From Myxococcales bacterium (lineage in GTDB: Bacteria; Myxococcota_A; UBA9160; UBA4427): a stretch of DNA of 57,330 nucleotides. This document shows positions 36,801-45,427 of the stretch, in pieces (position 1 is the first letter of the stretch; the number at the start of each line of letters is the position of its first letter). The position numbers were made by a program, and so were the translations under genes. The notes beneath the pieces are model-generated. The model had not been told where the DNA came from, ran no database searches, and saw only the letters and a program-made list of their open reading frames with translations. The stretch covers positions 1 through 57,330 of the forward strand of contig JADFNE010000027.1 in assembly GCA_022563535.1 (NCBI GenBank), written 5' to 3'.

Positions 36801-37742
36801 TTGAAGGACCAAAAGCTCAAAGTTCTGCTGCATTTCAACCCGGATTTCGTCGACGAACGGCGCGCTGATTTTCCCGAAGTCGAATTCATCACCGTGCCGC
36901 GAACCGGAGAGATCCCCGCTGGTGTCGAGGGCGAAGTGCTGCTCACACTGGCATGGGGCACGGAGAATCTCGCCGAGGTCGTGAAGCGCGGTGTTCGTTG
37001 GATTCACACCATCGGCACCGGTGTCGATCGGTTTCCGATCGACGCCATCGGCGACTGCGTATTGACCTGCGCCCGGGGCGCGAGTGCAATCCCCGTTGCG
37101 GAGTGGACCCTTGCGATGATGTTGGCCTTTGAAAAGCAGCTTCCCAAAAGTTGGATCAAAAAAGAGCCGGAGCACTGGAACATTGCCCAGCTCGGGGGAC
37201 TGCACGGAAAGACCCTCGGGCTGGTGGGGCTGGGATCGATCGGCGAAGCGATTGCCACCCGTGCTCAGGCGTTTGGCATGGGGGTGATCGCCTGTCGCCG
37301 CAGCGCCCAACCGAGTGGGGTGTCCGATGTGGAAGTGGTGTCGGATTTGGCCGAACTGCTGCCACAGGCCGATCATCTCGTGATTGCGGCTGCGGCCACG
37401 GCGGAGACGCGACACTTGATCGACGCAAAAGCTCTGGCCCAGGTCAAACCGGGTGTCCACCTCGTCAACATCGCTCGGGGTTCGATCATCGATCAAGCTG
37501 CGCTCGAGGTCGCCCTCGATGATGGCCGGGTCGCGTGCGCTTCTCTCGATGTCTGCGAGCCCGAGCCCCTGCCCGAAGGACACTGGCTGTATCGACATCC
37601 GCAGGTCAACTTGAGCTCCCACATCTCCTGGTCGATGCCGGGATCCATGGCGATGATTCGCGAGACGTTCTATCGCAATTTGCGCCGCTTTCTCGACGGT
37701 GAAGAGTTGGAAGCGCAAGTCGACCGCTCGCGGGGCTATTGA
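36801..37742 (+). CDS. D-2-hydroxyacid dehydrogenase
   Basis: The TTG at 36801 has a GGAGGA ribosome binding site; earlier in-frame codons have none. The 313-residue product has the NAD-binding GLVGLGSIGEAIA (about 137-149) and the catalytic Arg in NIARGSIIDQ, Glu in EPEPLPEGH and His in SSHISW, as in the phosphoglycerate/glyoxylate reductase family. It reversibly reduces a 2-oxoacid with NAD(P)H. It is slightly shorter than the typical 320-330. The substrate is unknown. Confidence 0.87.
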   Translation: MKDQKLKVLLHFNPDFVDERRADFPEVEFITVPRTGEIPAGVEGEVLLTLAWGTENLAEVVKRGVRWIHTIGTGVDRFPIDAIGDCVLTCARGASAIPVAEWTLAMMLAFEKQLPKSWIKKEPEHWNIAQLGGLHGKTLGLVGLGSIGEAIATRAQAFGMGVIACRRSAQPSGVSDVEVVSDLAELLPQADHLVIAAAATAETRHLIDAKALAQVKPGVHLVNIARGSIIDQAALEVALDDGRVACASLDVCEPEPLPEGHWLYRHPQVNLSSHISWSMPGSMAMIRETFYRNLRRFLDGEELEAQVDRSRGY

Positions 37743-37785
37743 AACACGAACAGAAGAATGAGAGCAGGTGAAAAGGAGAATGACG

Positions 37786-38883
37786 ATGAGTGAATCCGAA
37801 GAGCGAGTCCTCAGCGGCGAGGTCTGGGACGATTTTTGCGAAGCGTTGAAGGAAGCGGGCCGACTCGTACAGAGTGCGGGCGCTCCCGATGATGCCTTCA
37901 ACAAGGCCGAGGGTTATCGCTACCTGAGCCGCATGCTTCGCTCCGGACTCGAAAGTTTTCTCGAACACGGCGACCCCGCTTTTCCGGAGCTTCGCTGCCC
38001 CTGCCACACGACGATCAAGATGGGCGCGGACAACCCGGACAACTACTACCAGAGCACGTCACTCGACCCCGGGTACGACTACCGCATTACGGGCACGCGA
38101 GGCACGGTCGACTATCTGGGCTTCGGCACGGTAATCAACCGCTACAGCACAGGCGGCGGCATGAAGACAACGGGTTATCTCGACTCGAGCGAATTGGAAA
38201 TAGACGCAGACGGTCGTCTCGAAATCATCGTCAGCCAGAAAGAGCACCCAGGCAACTGGCTTCCGATGGGGCCCGAGAGCAATTCACTGAATGTGCGCCA
38301 GACCTTTCAGGATCGCGTCAACGAGAAGCGCGCGGAAATCACGATCGAGCGGATCGGCGCCGATCAGGAGCGCCCGGCTCCACTCACTCCCGAAAAGTTG
38401 GATCGCGGTCTCACCGGCGCGGCGAGGTTTCTTCGCGTCACGACCCAGATGTTCGAAAACTGGTCCGAGAGCTTCGTTCCGACCATGAACGAGCTGCCTC
38501 CCGCCGATCAAGACTATTGCCAGGCGATCGGTGGCGATCCCAACATCTTTTACTTCCACAGCGCCTGGAAACTGGCGGACGACGAAGTCCTGGTGATCGA
38601 CGCCGAAAAAATCCCCGAGTGTCAGACTTGGAATTTTCAGCTCGACAACTGGTGGATGGAGTCCCTCGACTATCGCTATCACACGATCCATATCAACAAA
38701 CACACCGCCAGCTACCGGCCCGATGGTTCTGTGCGCCTGATCATCTCCCACACGGACCCGGGGCTGCCGAACTGGATTGAAACGGCGGGCCACAATCTGG
38801 GCACGATGTGCTGGCGCTGGATCGGCGCGACGGATCACCCATTGGTGACGACCAAGGTGATGAAGCTCAGCGAATTGAGCTGA
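37786..38883 (+). CDS. DUF1214-domain protein
   Basis: The ATG at 37786 follows AAAGGAG at a good distance; 365 residues. The first half (WDDFCEALKEAGRLV, RYLSRMLRSGLESFLEH) is helical. The second half has DPNIFYFHSAWKLADDEVLVI, WNFQLDNWWMESLDYRYH and a C-terminal DPGLPNWIETAGHN, the pattern of DUF1214 proteins. Such proteins occur near steroid and aromatic catabolism genes, but their activity is unknown. The 3' end overlaps the convergent kinase gene by 17 bp. Confidence 0.8.
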   Translation: MSESEERVLSGEVWDDFCEALKEAGRLVQSAGAPDDAFNKAEGYRYLSRMLRSGLESFLEHGDPAFPELRCPCHTTIKMGADNPDNYYQSTSLDPGYDYRITGTRGTVDYLGFGTVINRYSTGGGMKTTGYLDSSELEIDADGRLEIIVSQKEHPGNWLPMGPESNSLNVRQTFQDRVNEKRAEITIERIGADQERPAPLTPEKLDRGLTGAARFLRVTTQMFENWSESFVPTMNELPPADQDYCQAIGGDPNIFYFHSAWKLADDEVLVIDAEKIPECQTWNFQLDNWWMESLDYRYHTIHINKHTASYRPDGSVRLIISHTDPGLPNWIETAGHNLGTMCWRWIGATDHPLVTTKVMKLSELS

Positions 38884-39970
38884 ATTCGTACAGCGCAAGC
38901 TTTCGCACTGCATCGAGATCCAACAACAGTTCAAATTGCGCGCTCGTGGCGAGTAGCCCGAAGCCGAGGACCGTGGCCAGCAGGGCTGCGATCGAAACGC
39001 GTCGCCAACTGTGCGTCGTCGCGCCGCTGACGGGTTCAAACGTGCGCACAACGGTCTCGTTGTCGCGACATTCGAAGACCTGGTGTTCCCACAACCAGCC
39101 GGCGAGTTGCTGCCGAAGATCCGTGGGGGAGGGCTGACCGAGTTCGCGTTCGAGTCGGCGCCGGATGAGTGCAGCGCTTGCGATTCGCTGTCGAGGTTTC
39201 GCTCTGAGACAACCCCGGACGATCTTTCGCAGATAGCGGGGCACGCCACTCACGTGAGTGCTGAGCCGGGGATAGCGTTCTTTGCCCATCCTCTTGAGCA
39301 AGCCTTCGGTTTGAGACTTCGTTGAATCGGGTTCCGGGTAGGGAAGCCGATTCGACAACAGCTCGTAGAGCACAACGCCCAGGGAAAACAGATCGCAACG
39401 CGCATCGACGCGTTCCCCCAGCATTTGCTCGGGGGGCATATAGGGCGGTGAGCCGAGCATGACCCCGGGTTGCGTGAGCCCCGCCCCCCGGGCATCGAGG
39501 GCCAGGCCGAAGTCTGCAATCTTTACCTCGCCCCGTCGCCCCACAATGATGTTCTGGGGTTTGAGGTCGCGGTGCACGGTGCCCTGGTCGTGGACCGCTT
39601 CGAGTCCCCGAACGATTTCGAGGGCGATCATCGCTGCGATGCGGGAAGGCAAAGGGCCACAGCACTTCAACACGCTGGCGAGATCGGCTCCGTCGACATA
39701 CTCCTGGGCGATGTACTCGTTGCCGCGCCAGACAAATCGATCGTATACCGTGACCACATTGGGGTGATGGATGGCGGCCGCGGTTCGCGCTTCGCGGCGG
39801 AACCGTTCGGCCATTTCCAGGTTCTCCCGGAGTTCCGGGCGGATGCGCTTCAATACGGCTGGACGATCCAGGGAGACCTGCCGGGCGAGCAACACCACCC
39901 CCATGCCGCCGCTGCCCAATTCGTCTTCGACCAAATAGTTGCCGAGGGTTTTGCCGACCAGCGTAACCAT
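38867..39970 (-). CDS. Hanks-type Ser/Thr protein kinase, membrane-anchored
   Basis: The 367-residue protein has the kinase glycine loop GSGGMG (19-24), the ATP lysine (Lys41), the catalytic loop VHRDLKPQN (Asp135), DFG (153-155) and PPEQM. After residue 290 a linker leads to one transmembrane helix (ALLATVLGFGLLATSAQF, about 328-346), with about 20 residues outside. It should phosphorylate cytoplasmic targets. The FHA protein gene lies 64 bp upstream on the same strand, so this is a likely kinase-FHA signalling pair. The tail overlaps the DUF1214 gene. Confidence 0.93.
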   Translation of the reverse strand: MVTLVGKTLGNYLVEDELGSGGMGVVLLARQVSLDRPAVLKRIRPELRENLEMAERFRREARTAAAIHHPNVVTVYDRFVWRGNEYIAQEYVDGADLASVLKCCGPLPSRIAAMIALEIVRGLEAVHDQGTVHRDLKPQNIIVGRRGEVKIADFGLALDARGAGLTQPGVMLGSPPYMPPEQMLGERVDARCDLFSLGVVLYELLSNRLPYPEPDSTKSQTEGLLKRMGKERYPRLSTHVSGVPRYLRKIVRGCLRAKPRQRIASAALIRRRLERELGQPSPTDLRQQLAGWLWEHQVFECRDNETVVRTFEPVSGATTHSWRRVSIAALLATVLGFGLLATSAQFELLLDLDAVRKLALYEFSSIR

Positions 39971-40034
39971 TGCCGCAATTCTCCTCGCCGCGCCCTGGAA
40001 AGTCGACGCTCGTCAGGTCGCCAGTCGCGCAGAG

Positions 40035-40451
40035 CTAATCCTTGATCCAATGCGTCTTGCCCGACTTCGCAATGGGCTCGAGGACAAAGCGGAGCATTGC
40101 GTTGCCGACTTCGATCGAGTCTCCGTGCTTGAGATCGGCGACCAGGACTTCGGCGCCGTTCACCCTCATGCCGTTGGTGCTCGCCAGATCCCGCACGCGA
40201 AATCCGTCGGTCTGCAATTCGAATGCAACGTGTTCTTTAGACATCGCGTCGTCGGAAATGCAGAAATCGGCTTTCGGGCTGCGTCCCACAATGGCCTGCT
40301 CGCGCTCGATCACAAATTCTTCGCCCGCAGCGGGCCCCTTTTCGATGATGAGAGACACGCAATTCCTCGCAAAGAAGTCATCGGTGGCGGAATGATCATC
40401 GGGTTTTTTTATTCGTACGGTGTGACCGTCCTTCATCAGGTTTGCTCCCAA
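40035..40451 (-). CDS. FHA-domain protein
   Basis: The 138-residue product is essentially one forkhead-associated domain: IVGRSPKADFCISD, MSKEHVAFEL and DLASTNGMRVNG hold the Arg, Ser, His and Asn that read a phosphothreonine. Start may be 40451 or the ATG at 40436. It is located directly upstream of the Ser/Thr kinase and is probably its phospho-reader. No other domain is present. Confidence 0.9.
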   Translation of the reverse strand: MGANLMKDGHTVRIKKPDDHSATDDFFARNCVSLIIEKGPAAGEEFVIEREQAIVGRSPKADFCISDDAMSKEHVAFELQTDGFRVRDLASTNGMRVNGAEVLVADLKHGDSIEVGNAMLRFVLEPIAKSGKTHWIKD

Positions 40452-40599
40452 AAACGCAATTCTTGAGAAATCTATCGGTCCATCGTTCGTGTACTCTTGT
40501 GATCTACATCACTCAGTACGTCGGTTTGCGACACAGCCGCCGACTGAACCTGATGTATTGTTCGCGACCACCGTGGGACATCGAAGCGAGGAACTCAGG

Positions 40600-41385
40600 T
40601 TGCACAAGACAAGCGTCACTCTCTGGTTGGGGATCGTATTGGGACTGCTGGTCGGCGCGCCGGTGCAGAGTCAGCAACGTGCAATGCCGCCCGGTCATCC
40701 CGTCGTCGATCAGACGAAGTCCAATGCGAGGAGCGCGCATTCCTTTGGCGAACGGAGCATCACGGGAACCGTGATCGAAACCATGGATGCGTCGAGTTAC
40801 ACCTACGTGCACGTCGATGCGGGAAGTCGGTCGGTCTGGGCGGCGGCGCCGCAGTTTCCGGTAAAGGTCGGCGACCGGGTGTCGATCCCCACCGGGAGCC
40901 CCATGCAGAACTATCGAAGCGATTCCCTGGGGCGAACATTTCCACTGGTCTATTTTGCCGGCAAGATTCGCGTCGCGGCGGCCGGAACCCGGGCCGAACT
41001 CGCAACGGATCGCTCCGCACCTCATCCGAGTCCGTCCCGCGTCTCGCGTGCATCAGCACTGTCGTTCGAAGGGATCGTCAAGCCCGACGGCGGTCGCACG
41101 ATTGGCGAAGTCTTTGACGGAGGAAAGGGGCTTGCGGGGAGTGAAGTTGCGATTCGCGGCCGCGTCGTCAAGTACTCGCCGAGAATCATGGGGACCAACT
41201 GGATCCATCTCCAAGATGGGACCGAGGGAAGAGATGGCGACAACGATCTGGTGATCACGACCGACGATGTCGCTTCGGTCGGCGATCTCGTGTTGGTGCG
41301 CGGTGTCGTCCGTGCCGACCGGGACTTCGGCTACGGATATTTCTACGAACTCATCGTCGAAGGGGCGAAGGTCACCGCAGAGTAG
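40600..41385 (+). CDS. Exported NrfJ-like OB-fold protein
   Basis: A TTG at 40600 with GAGGAACTCAGG upstream opens a signal peptide (HKTSVTLWLGIVLGLLVG...VQSQ) and 261 residues in all. Two related OB-like modules follow. The first (ITGTVIETMDASSYTYVHVD, VWAAAPQFPVKVGDRV, RTFPLVYFAGKI) matches NrfJ-like periplasmic proteins; the second (GRVVKYSPRIMGTNWIHLQD, GDLVLVRGVVRADRDFGYGY) matches the common GW/OB partner domain. A periplasmic metal or heme-related role is possible. It starts opposite the FHA-kinase operon. Confidence 0.72.
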   Translation: MHKTSVTLWLGIVLGLLVGAPVQSQQRAMPPGHPVVDQTKSNARSAHSFGERSITGTVIETMDASSYTYVHVDAGSRSVWAAAPQFPVKVGDRVSIPTGSPMQNYRSDSLGRTFPLVYFAGKIRVAAAGTRAELATDRSAPHPSPSRVSRASALSFEGIVKPDGGRTIGEVFDGGKGLAGSEVAIRGRVVKYSPRIMGTNWIHLQDGTEGRDGDNDLVITTDDVASVGDLVLVRGVVRADRDFGYGYFYELIVEGAKVTAE

Positions 41386-41396
41386 GCCGCTTCGGA

Positions 41397-41819
41397 TCAG
41401 TTGTTTGCGGCTCCCTCGATCACCCAATCGATCAGCACGCCGTACATGCCCTCGACCGTCGACTTCGCTGTGGGGTCGTCGACGCCCTTGGCCTCGAAGC
41501 TCCCGGTCCATTCGATCCGACAACCACTCCCATACTCGGATATGGTGACGGAGGCGTTGTAGTTCTGGACCGGCAGGGGATTGCCTTCGGTAATGGTGTA
41601 CGAGACCTTGCGCGCGAGATCGTCACGCTCGAGCAACTTCTCTCGGACCGGCGAGCCGTCCGGGGTTGGGTAGATGTTGCGAACCATTCCGACTCCGTCG
41701 CCTTCGACCTCGGTCTTCGCGATGCCCTTCATCCAGCTCGTATTGCCAAAATCCGCGAGCAGATCGTAGACGTCATCGGCGGACGATTCAGAACTCTTGC
41801 TCACCGTTACTTCGATCAT
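41397..41819 (-). CDS. SRPBCC/polyketide cyclase-like protein
   Basis: The ATG at 41819 has AAGGAGTCCGCC in front; 140 residues (an upstream frame to 41891 is rejected). The pattern MIEVTVSKSSESSADDVYDLL, WMKGIAKTEVEGDGVGMVR and ERDDLARKVSYTITEG is the START-like helix-grip fold that binds hydrophobic ligands. A strand pattern SVTISEYGSGCRIEWTGSFE follows. It is the last gene of the minus-strand block headed by the CoA-transferase, 49 bp after the dehydrogenase. Ligand unknown. Confidence 0.82.
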   Translation of the reverse strand: MIEVTVSKSSESSADDVYDLLADFGNTSWMKGIAKTEVEGDGVGMVRNIYPTPDGSPVREKLLERDDLARKVSYTITEGNPLPVQNYNASVTISEYGSGCRIEWTGSFEAKGVDDPTAKSTVEGMYGVLIDWVIEGAANN

Positions 41820-41868
41820 GGCGGACTCCTTCGACTGACATGACAGGTCGCATTCCGGGTCGGAAAAA

Positions 41869-42981
41869 CTAATCGAGCATTTCGCTCGCAATCAACTCTT
41901 CGAGGTAGCTCGTGTCCCACCAACTGATCTGCAGCTGTTTGGCGCGTCGGAAGTATAGCTGGATGTCATACTCGACCGTAAAGCCTACCCCGCCGAAGAC
42001 CTGCTCGGCCATCGCGGTGAGATCTCGGTAGGTCTGGCAGGCAAACATCTTCGCCATCGGAGCCAGACGCGCGATCGGTTTGCCCGCGCCGCTCGCCCAG
42101 GCCGCTTCGTACATGAGCGTACGAGCGCCGGCGAGGTTGGTCGACGCATCGGCGAGATAGTGGGAGATTGCCTGGAAGGCCGCGATCGGCTTGCCGAACT
42201 GCTCTCGTTGCTGGGCGAATTCAACCGTGAGTTCGAGGGCCCGGCCGGACCCGCCAACCGCGAGTGCCGCGAGCAGGATGACGCCTTCGTACATGGTGGC
42301 GTTGAAAGAAGCCCAGTTGCCCACAATGTCGCCCTGCGAAACCTCGACGCCGTCGAAGTCCACCCGGTACTGGGTGTCGGAAGACAAACTCTTGAGCTGG
42401 ATGAGGCTCACTCCCTTTGCACTGGGATCGACGAGAAAGATCGAAACATCTTCTTCGGCGTCGCCCGTGCGAGCCAGTACCAACAGGCGGTCGGCTTCAC
42501 TGGCAAAGTGGACGTGCAGTTTGGTGCCGCTGATCGTGAATCCACCACCGCTCGCCTGGGCTCGCACCTGAACGCCCTTGGGACCGAAGCCGTTGTGAGG
42601 TTCGAGCCATGCCGGAGTGAGGATCGAGTCGCCGCTGGCAATCTTGGGCAGCCATTCGGATTTCTGGTCTTCACTTCCGCTGGCCAGCAGAATCTTGGCT
42701 GAGAGAATTGCGCTGTGGAAGTGGGGGCTCGGGCAAAGACGGCTGCCCAACTCTTCGTAGGTGATCGCGGCTTCCATCATGCCCATATCCGAGCCACCGT
42801 ACTGTTCGGGAATGATGATGCCCGTGAGACCCAGCTCTGCAAATTGCTTCCACAGATCGTCGGGGTAACCCTTGGGATCGTCTTCCATGGCGCGCACGAC
42901 CGCGGGGCTCGCGAGTTCGTCACACACACCGCGCACGGTTTCGCGCAGCATGTCTTGCTCTTCGGTGAAATCGAGATTCAT
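41869..42981 (-). CDS. Acyl-CoA dehydrogenase, divergent FadE type
   Basis: A 370-residue acyl-CoA dehydrogenase (N-terminus MNLDFTEEQDMLRETVRG; the IIIPEQYGGSDMGMMEAAI motif; C-terminus AEQVFGGVGFTVEYDIQLYF). The usual EPxxGSD signature is replaced by WLEPHNGFG. This resembles one subunit of the heterodimeric (alpha2beta2) dehydrogenases used on steroid side chains, where one subunit lacks the catalytic Glu. A partner is not in this block; the other FadE is at 30977. Assignment as dehydrogenase is solid, heteromeric state is inferred. Confidence 0.87.
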   Translation of the reverse strand: MNLDFTEEQDMLRETVRGVCDELASPAVVRAMEDDPKGYPDDLWKQFAELGLTGIIIPEQYGGSDMGMMEAAITYEELGSRLCPSPHFHSAILSAKILLASGSEDQKSEWLPKIASGDSILTPAWLEPHNGFGPKGVQVRAQASGGGFTISGTKLHVHFASEADRLLVLARTGDAEEDVSIFLVDPSAKGVSLIQLKSLSSDTQYRVDFDGVEVSQGDIVGNWASFNATMYEGVILLAALAVGGSGRALELTVEFAQQREQFGKPIAAFQAISHYLADASTNLAGARTLMYEAAWASGAGKPIARLAPMAKMFACQTYRDLTAMAEQVFGGVGFTVEYDIQLYFRRAKQLQISWWDTSYLEELIASEMLD

Positions 42982-43065
42982 ATCGTCGTCCTCTTACGGC
43001 GGGGCTCTGCGCACTTCAGACGTGCTTGCAGAGAGTATAAGCTGTTGATTGTCAGGGCATGGCCC

Positions 43066-43551
43066 TTAGGGTTTCCAGCGCTCTCCCTTGCGCTTCCAGG
43101 GGTTGTCGTTTTCGTCGGCCGGGAGTGCCACACGCACCGTGCAATCCGTCACAGTCTTTTCATCGACCGATAGATTGATCTCGAGGGTTGCCCAGTGACA
43201 GCCGGTGTCGTCCGTTTCAATTTCGCGCACTGTGCCGCGAAAGACCATGGTGTCGTTGGGATACACAGAGTCCTTCATGCGAAACTGCATTTTGCCGAGT
43301 CGTGCTCGCGGTCCCGTCCAATCGCTTACATACCGCTCGAACCAGGTCGATTGGTTGGGCGTATTGAGAAAGATGTCCTTGGTACCACTGTGGTTGATGG
43401 CGAAGTCCCTGTCGTGGTGCATCGGGCGCGTGTCGCGAGTCGCCAGCGCGCCGAGAATGACGGTCGTGGCCGTTACGTCGTACGAGAAGTCGGGCAGGGC
43501 GTCGCCGCTCTTGACCTGGCTGGCGGTGAGGCTTGCAAGGGCGGCGCTCAT
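43066..43551 (-). CDS. MaoC-like hotdog hydratase, C-terminal type
   Basis: The 161-residue hotdog protein contains the MaoC-like segment TRDTRPMHHDRDFAINHSG, where Asp and His of the hydratase 2 motif (D-x4-H) are retained, and IFLNTPNQSTWFERYV. It overlaps the next gene by 4 bp (ATGA), and the two probably form a heteromeric enoyl-CoA hydratase like ChsH1-ChsH2 in cholesterol side-chain breakdown. That would act after the acyl-CoA dehydrogenase. Confidence 0.83.
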   Translation of the reverse strand: MSAALASLTASQVKSGDALPDFSYDVTATTVILGALATRDTRPMHHDRDFAINHSGTKDIFLNTPNQSTWFERYVSDWTGPRARLGKMQFRMKDSVYPNDTMVFRGTVREIETDDTGCHWATLEINLSVDEKTVTDCTVRVALPADENDNPWKRKGERWKP

Positions 43552-44072
43552 GCTGCGTTCCTCCGGTAGCCAAACCCCGTGTAGGATTCGGTTCCGACGT
43601 ATTCGTCGTTCTGGTTGGTGTAGACGACGTCGATCAGCCAGAAGCGACCGGTCCCCAGTTTAGTCGTCTTCGGGTCACTCAGGGTGCGGAGAATTTGAGC
43701 AGTGCGCAGCCGGTCGCCGGGGCGCACGGGCTCGCCAAACGTCACCGTGTAGTCGGACATGATCGCTTCCGGGAGTTCGAGGACTTCCTTCAAATCAAAG
43801 TGGATCTGCAAGGGCAGCGCCTGTTTGGTGCGGCCCGGGGCCCAGTGGTGGGGGCGAAACCAGGTCGAGATCATGGTGGGCGGTGCGATCGGGCCATCGG
43901 TCAGTTCATTCGCGACCTTCTCGTCCCAAAAAAGCGGATTGCCCATTTCGACCGAAGCGCACGCGGTCCAGATATAACCTTGCTCGACCGGAAACTCGCT
44001 TACTTCCCGGTAGCGCTCCTCACCGATCCAGTCCCTTACCTCGGCCGGAATTTCCGGCAGTGCGTCACTCAT
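43548..44072 (-). CDS. MaoC N-terminal/FAS1-like dehydratase
   Basis: The 174-residue protein has the MaoC N-terminal-type pattern: EVSEFPVEQGYIWTACASVEMGNPLFWDE, APPTMISTWFRPHHW and a C-terminal TESYTGFGYRR. The catalytic Asp/His pair of true hydratase-2 is not obvious, consistent with a partner subunit. It is coupled to the 43066 gene by an ATGA overlap. Confidence 0.8.
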   Translation of the reverse strand: MSDALPEIPAEVRDWIGEERYREVSEFPVEQGYIWTACASVEMGNPLFWDEKVANELTDGPIAPPTMISTWFRPHHWAPGRTKQALPLQIHFDLKEVLELPEAIMSDYTVTFGEPVRPGDRLRTAQILRTLSDPKTTKLGTGRFWLIDVVYTNQNDEYVGTESYTGFGYRRNAA

Positions 44073-44132
44073 GCTGTCGCGCTCCTGTTCGTTGCTGCCC
44101 GCTCGTTGCCGCGCAAGGGAAATTGCACGGCA

Positions 44133-45311
44133 CTACTCAATCGCCCCTTCGGCCGCGAGCTTTGCAATTTCTCCTGCGTCGTAGCCGGCCGCGGTCAATA
44201 ACTCCGACGCGTCGCTGCACCCAGCGGGCCGAACCTGGTGGGTGGGCTGGTCGCGAATTCCACCCGCGAGGATCGGACCCACCTGGCGAAACTCGCCGTG
44301 TTCAACGTGAATGGCCTGCATGAAGATCTTGCGGGCTGCATGGTGAGGATCATCGACTACTTCGGGAATCGTGAGCACGGGTGCCACGCAGGTGTCGTTG
44401 GGCGCGAGGGCTTCGGTCCACTCGTCTCGCGTGCGGGTCAGGAAGGCCTGCTTGAACGCCTCGCGAATCTCGTCCTGCATTGCGTCGTCCAGCTGGGACT
44501 TCGCGTACTGCGATAGCTCCAGCGCGTTACACAGATTTACGTAGAACTTGGGTTCGATCGCGCCGACCGAGACCCACTTGCCGTCCTTTGTGGGGTAGAC
44601 GTCGTAGAACGCGTAGCGCCCGGTCAGGAGAACCTGGCGCGGTCCCGCGACCTGGCCCGTCGCGAGATACTGATCGATTGCCAGCGCCATCAGGGAAAGC
44701 ACACCTTCGGTTGCGGAAACGTCGAGATACGTGCCTTTGCCGTTGTTACCGTCATGGCCGCGCTTCACCAATGCGGCCATGATCGACATGGCGGCGTGCA
44801 TGCCCCCCCCCGCACTGTCGGCGACGGTCGCCCCCGGAATGGGGGGCCCGCCGTCTTCACGCGGTTCCGTGCAGGCGAGGAAACCCGACATGGCCAGGTA
44901 ATTGATGTCGTGCCCCGCCCAGCTCGAAGCGGGCCCGTCCTGGCCGTAGCCCGTAGTCGAGCAGTAGACGATGCGTTCGTTGCGCGCGGATACCTCCGCG
45001 TAGCCGATCCCGAGGCGGTCGACGACGCCCGGACGAAAACTCTCGATCATCACGTCTGCATGTTCCACCAGGCGCAAAAATCCCTCGCGCCCCGCGTCCG
45101 ACTTCATATCGATCGCGATGTGCTTGAGACCACGCCCCGCGCCATAGGTGTGAAAGGGAGGTTGAATCTGCACGGCGCCCTGCTTTGCGATCGGCCCGAC
45201 CTGAACCACGCTGGCGCCGTAATCTGCGAGGGTCCGCGCCGCCCGGGCAGCGGGGCCCACGCTCGCGAGATTGAGCACGGTGATGGCATCCAGCAAGGGG
45301 GTCGTGGACAT
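44133..45311 (-). CDS. CaiB/BaiF-type CoA-transferase
   Basis: The 392-residue family III CoA-transferase has ADYGASVVQVGP, the catalytic region with MIESFRPGVVDRLGIGYAEV and DISYLAMSGF-type motifs (seen as GHDINYLAMSGFLAC), and ATDGVLSLMALAI-like segments. It moves CoA from an acyl donor to an acid, activating it for beta-oxidation. It heads the minus-strand operon with two hydratases, FadE and SRPBCC; the palindrome at 45367-45387 lies about 56 bp before its start. Confidence 0.9.
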   Translation of the reverse strand: MSTTPLLDAITVLNLASVGPAARAARTLADYGASVVQVGPIAKQGAVQIQPPFHTYGAGRGLKHIAIDMKSDAGREGFLRLVEHADVMIESFRPGVVDRLGIGYAEVSARNERIVYCSTTGYGQDGPASSWAGHDINYLAMSGFLACTEPREDGGPPIPGATVADSAGGGMHAAMSIMAALVKRGHDGNNGKGTYLDVSATEGVLSLMALAIDQYLATGQVAGPRQVLLTGRYAFYDVYPTKDGKWVSVGAIEPKFYVNLCNALELSQYAKSQLDDAMQDEIREAFKQAFLTRTRDEWTEALAPNDTCVAPVLTIPEVVDDPHHAARKIFMQAIHVEHGEFRQVGPILAGGIRDQPTHQVRPAGCSDASELLTAAGYDAGEIAKLAAEGAIE

Positions 45312-45366
45312 GGGCGCCTCGGCGTCAAAACCGGTGATTGAGCCTTCGGAGAAGGCGTTTAATATA

Positions 45367-45387
45367 TACGAGACGATGCGTCTTGTA
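45367..45387. promoter_or_regulatory. 21-bp near-perfect palindrome, TetR-type operator
   Basis: TACGAGACG-ATG-CGTCTTGTA has 8 of 9 arm pairs matched and lies upstream of the CoA-transferase gene. It aligns base for base with the 35502-35522 operator (consensus TACGANAC-N5-GTNTYGTA); the change at arm position 6 is compensated on the other arm. Confidence 0.6.
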
Positions 45388-45427
45388 AATGCCCGGAGCC
45401 TTTCGGCTGCGCAGGCTAGCTGGCGGC

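Noticed and set aside
36546-37904. 452-codon minus-strand frame
   Set aside because: Antisense to the D-2-hydroxyacid dehydrogenase, which has complete catalytic residues.
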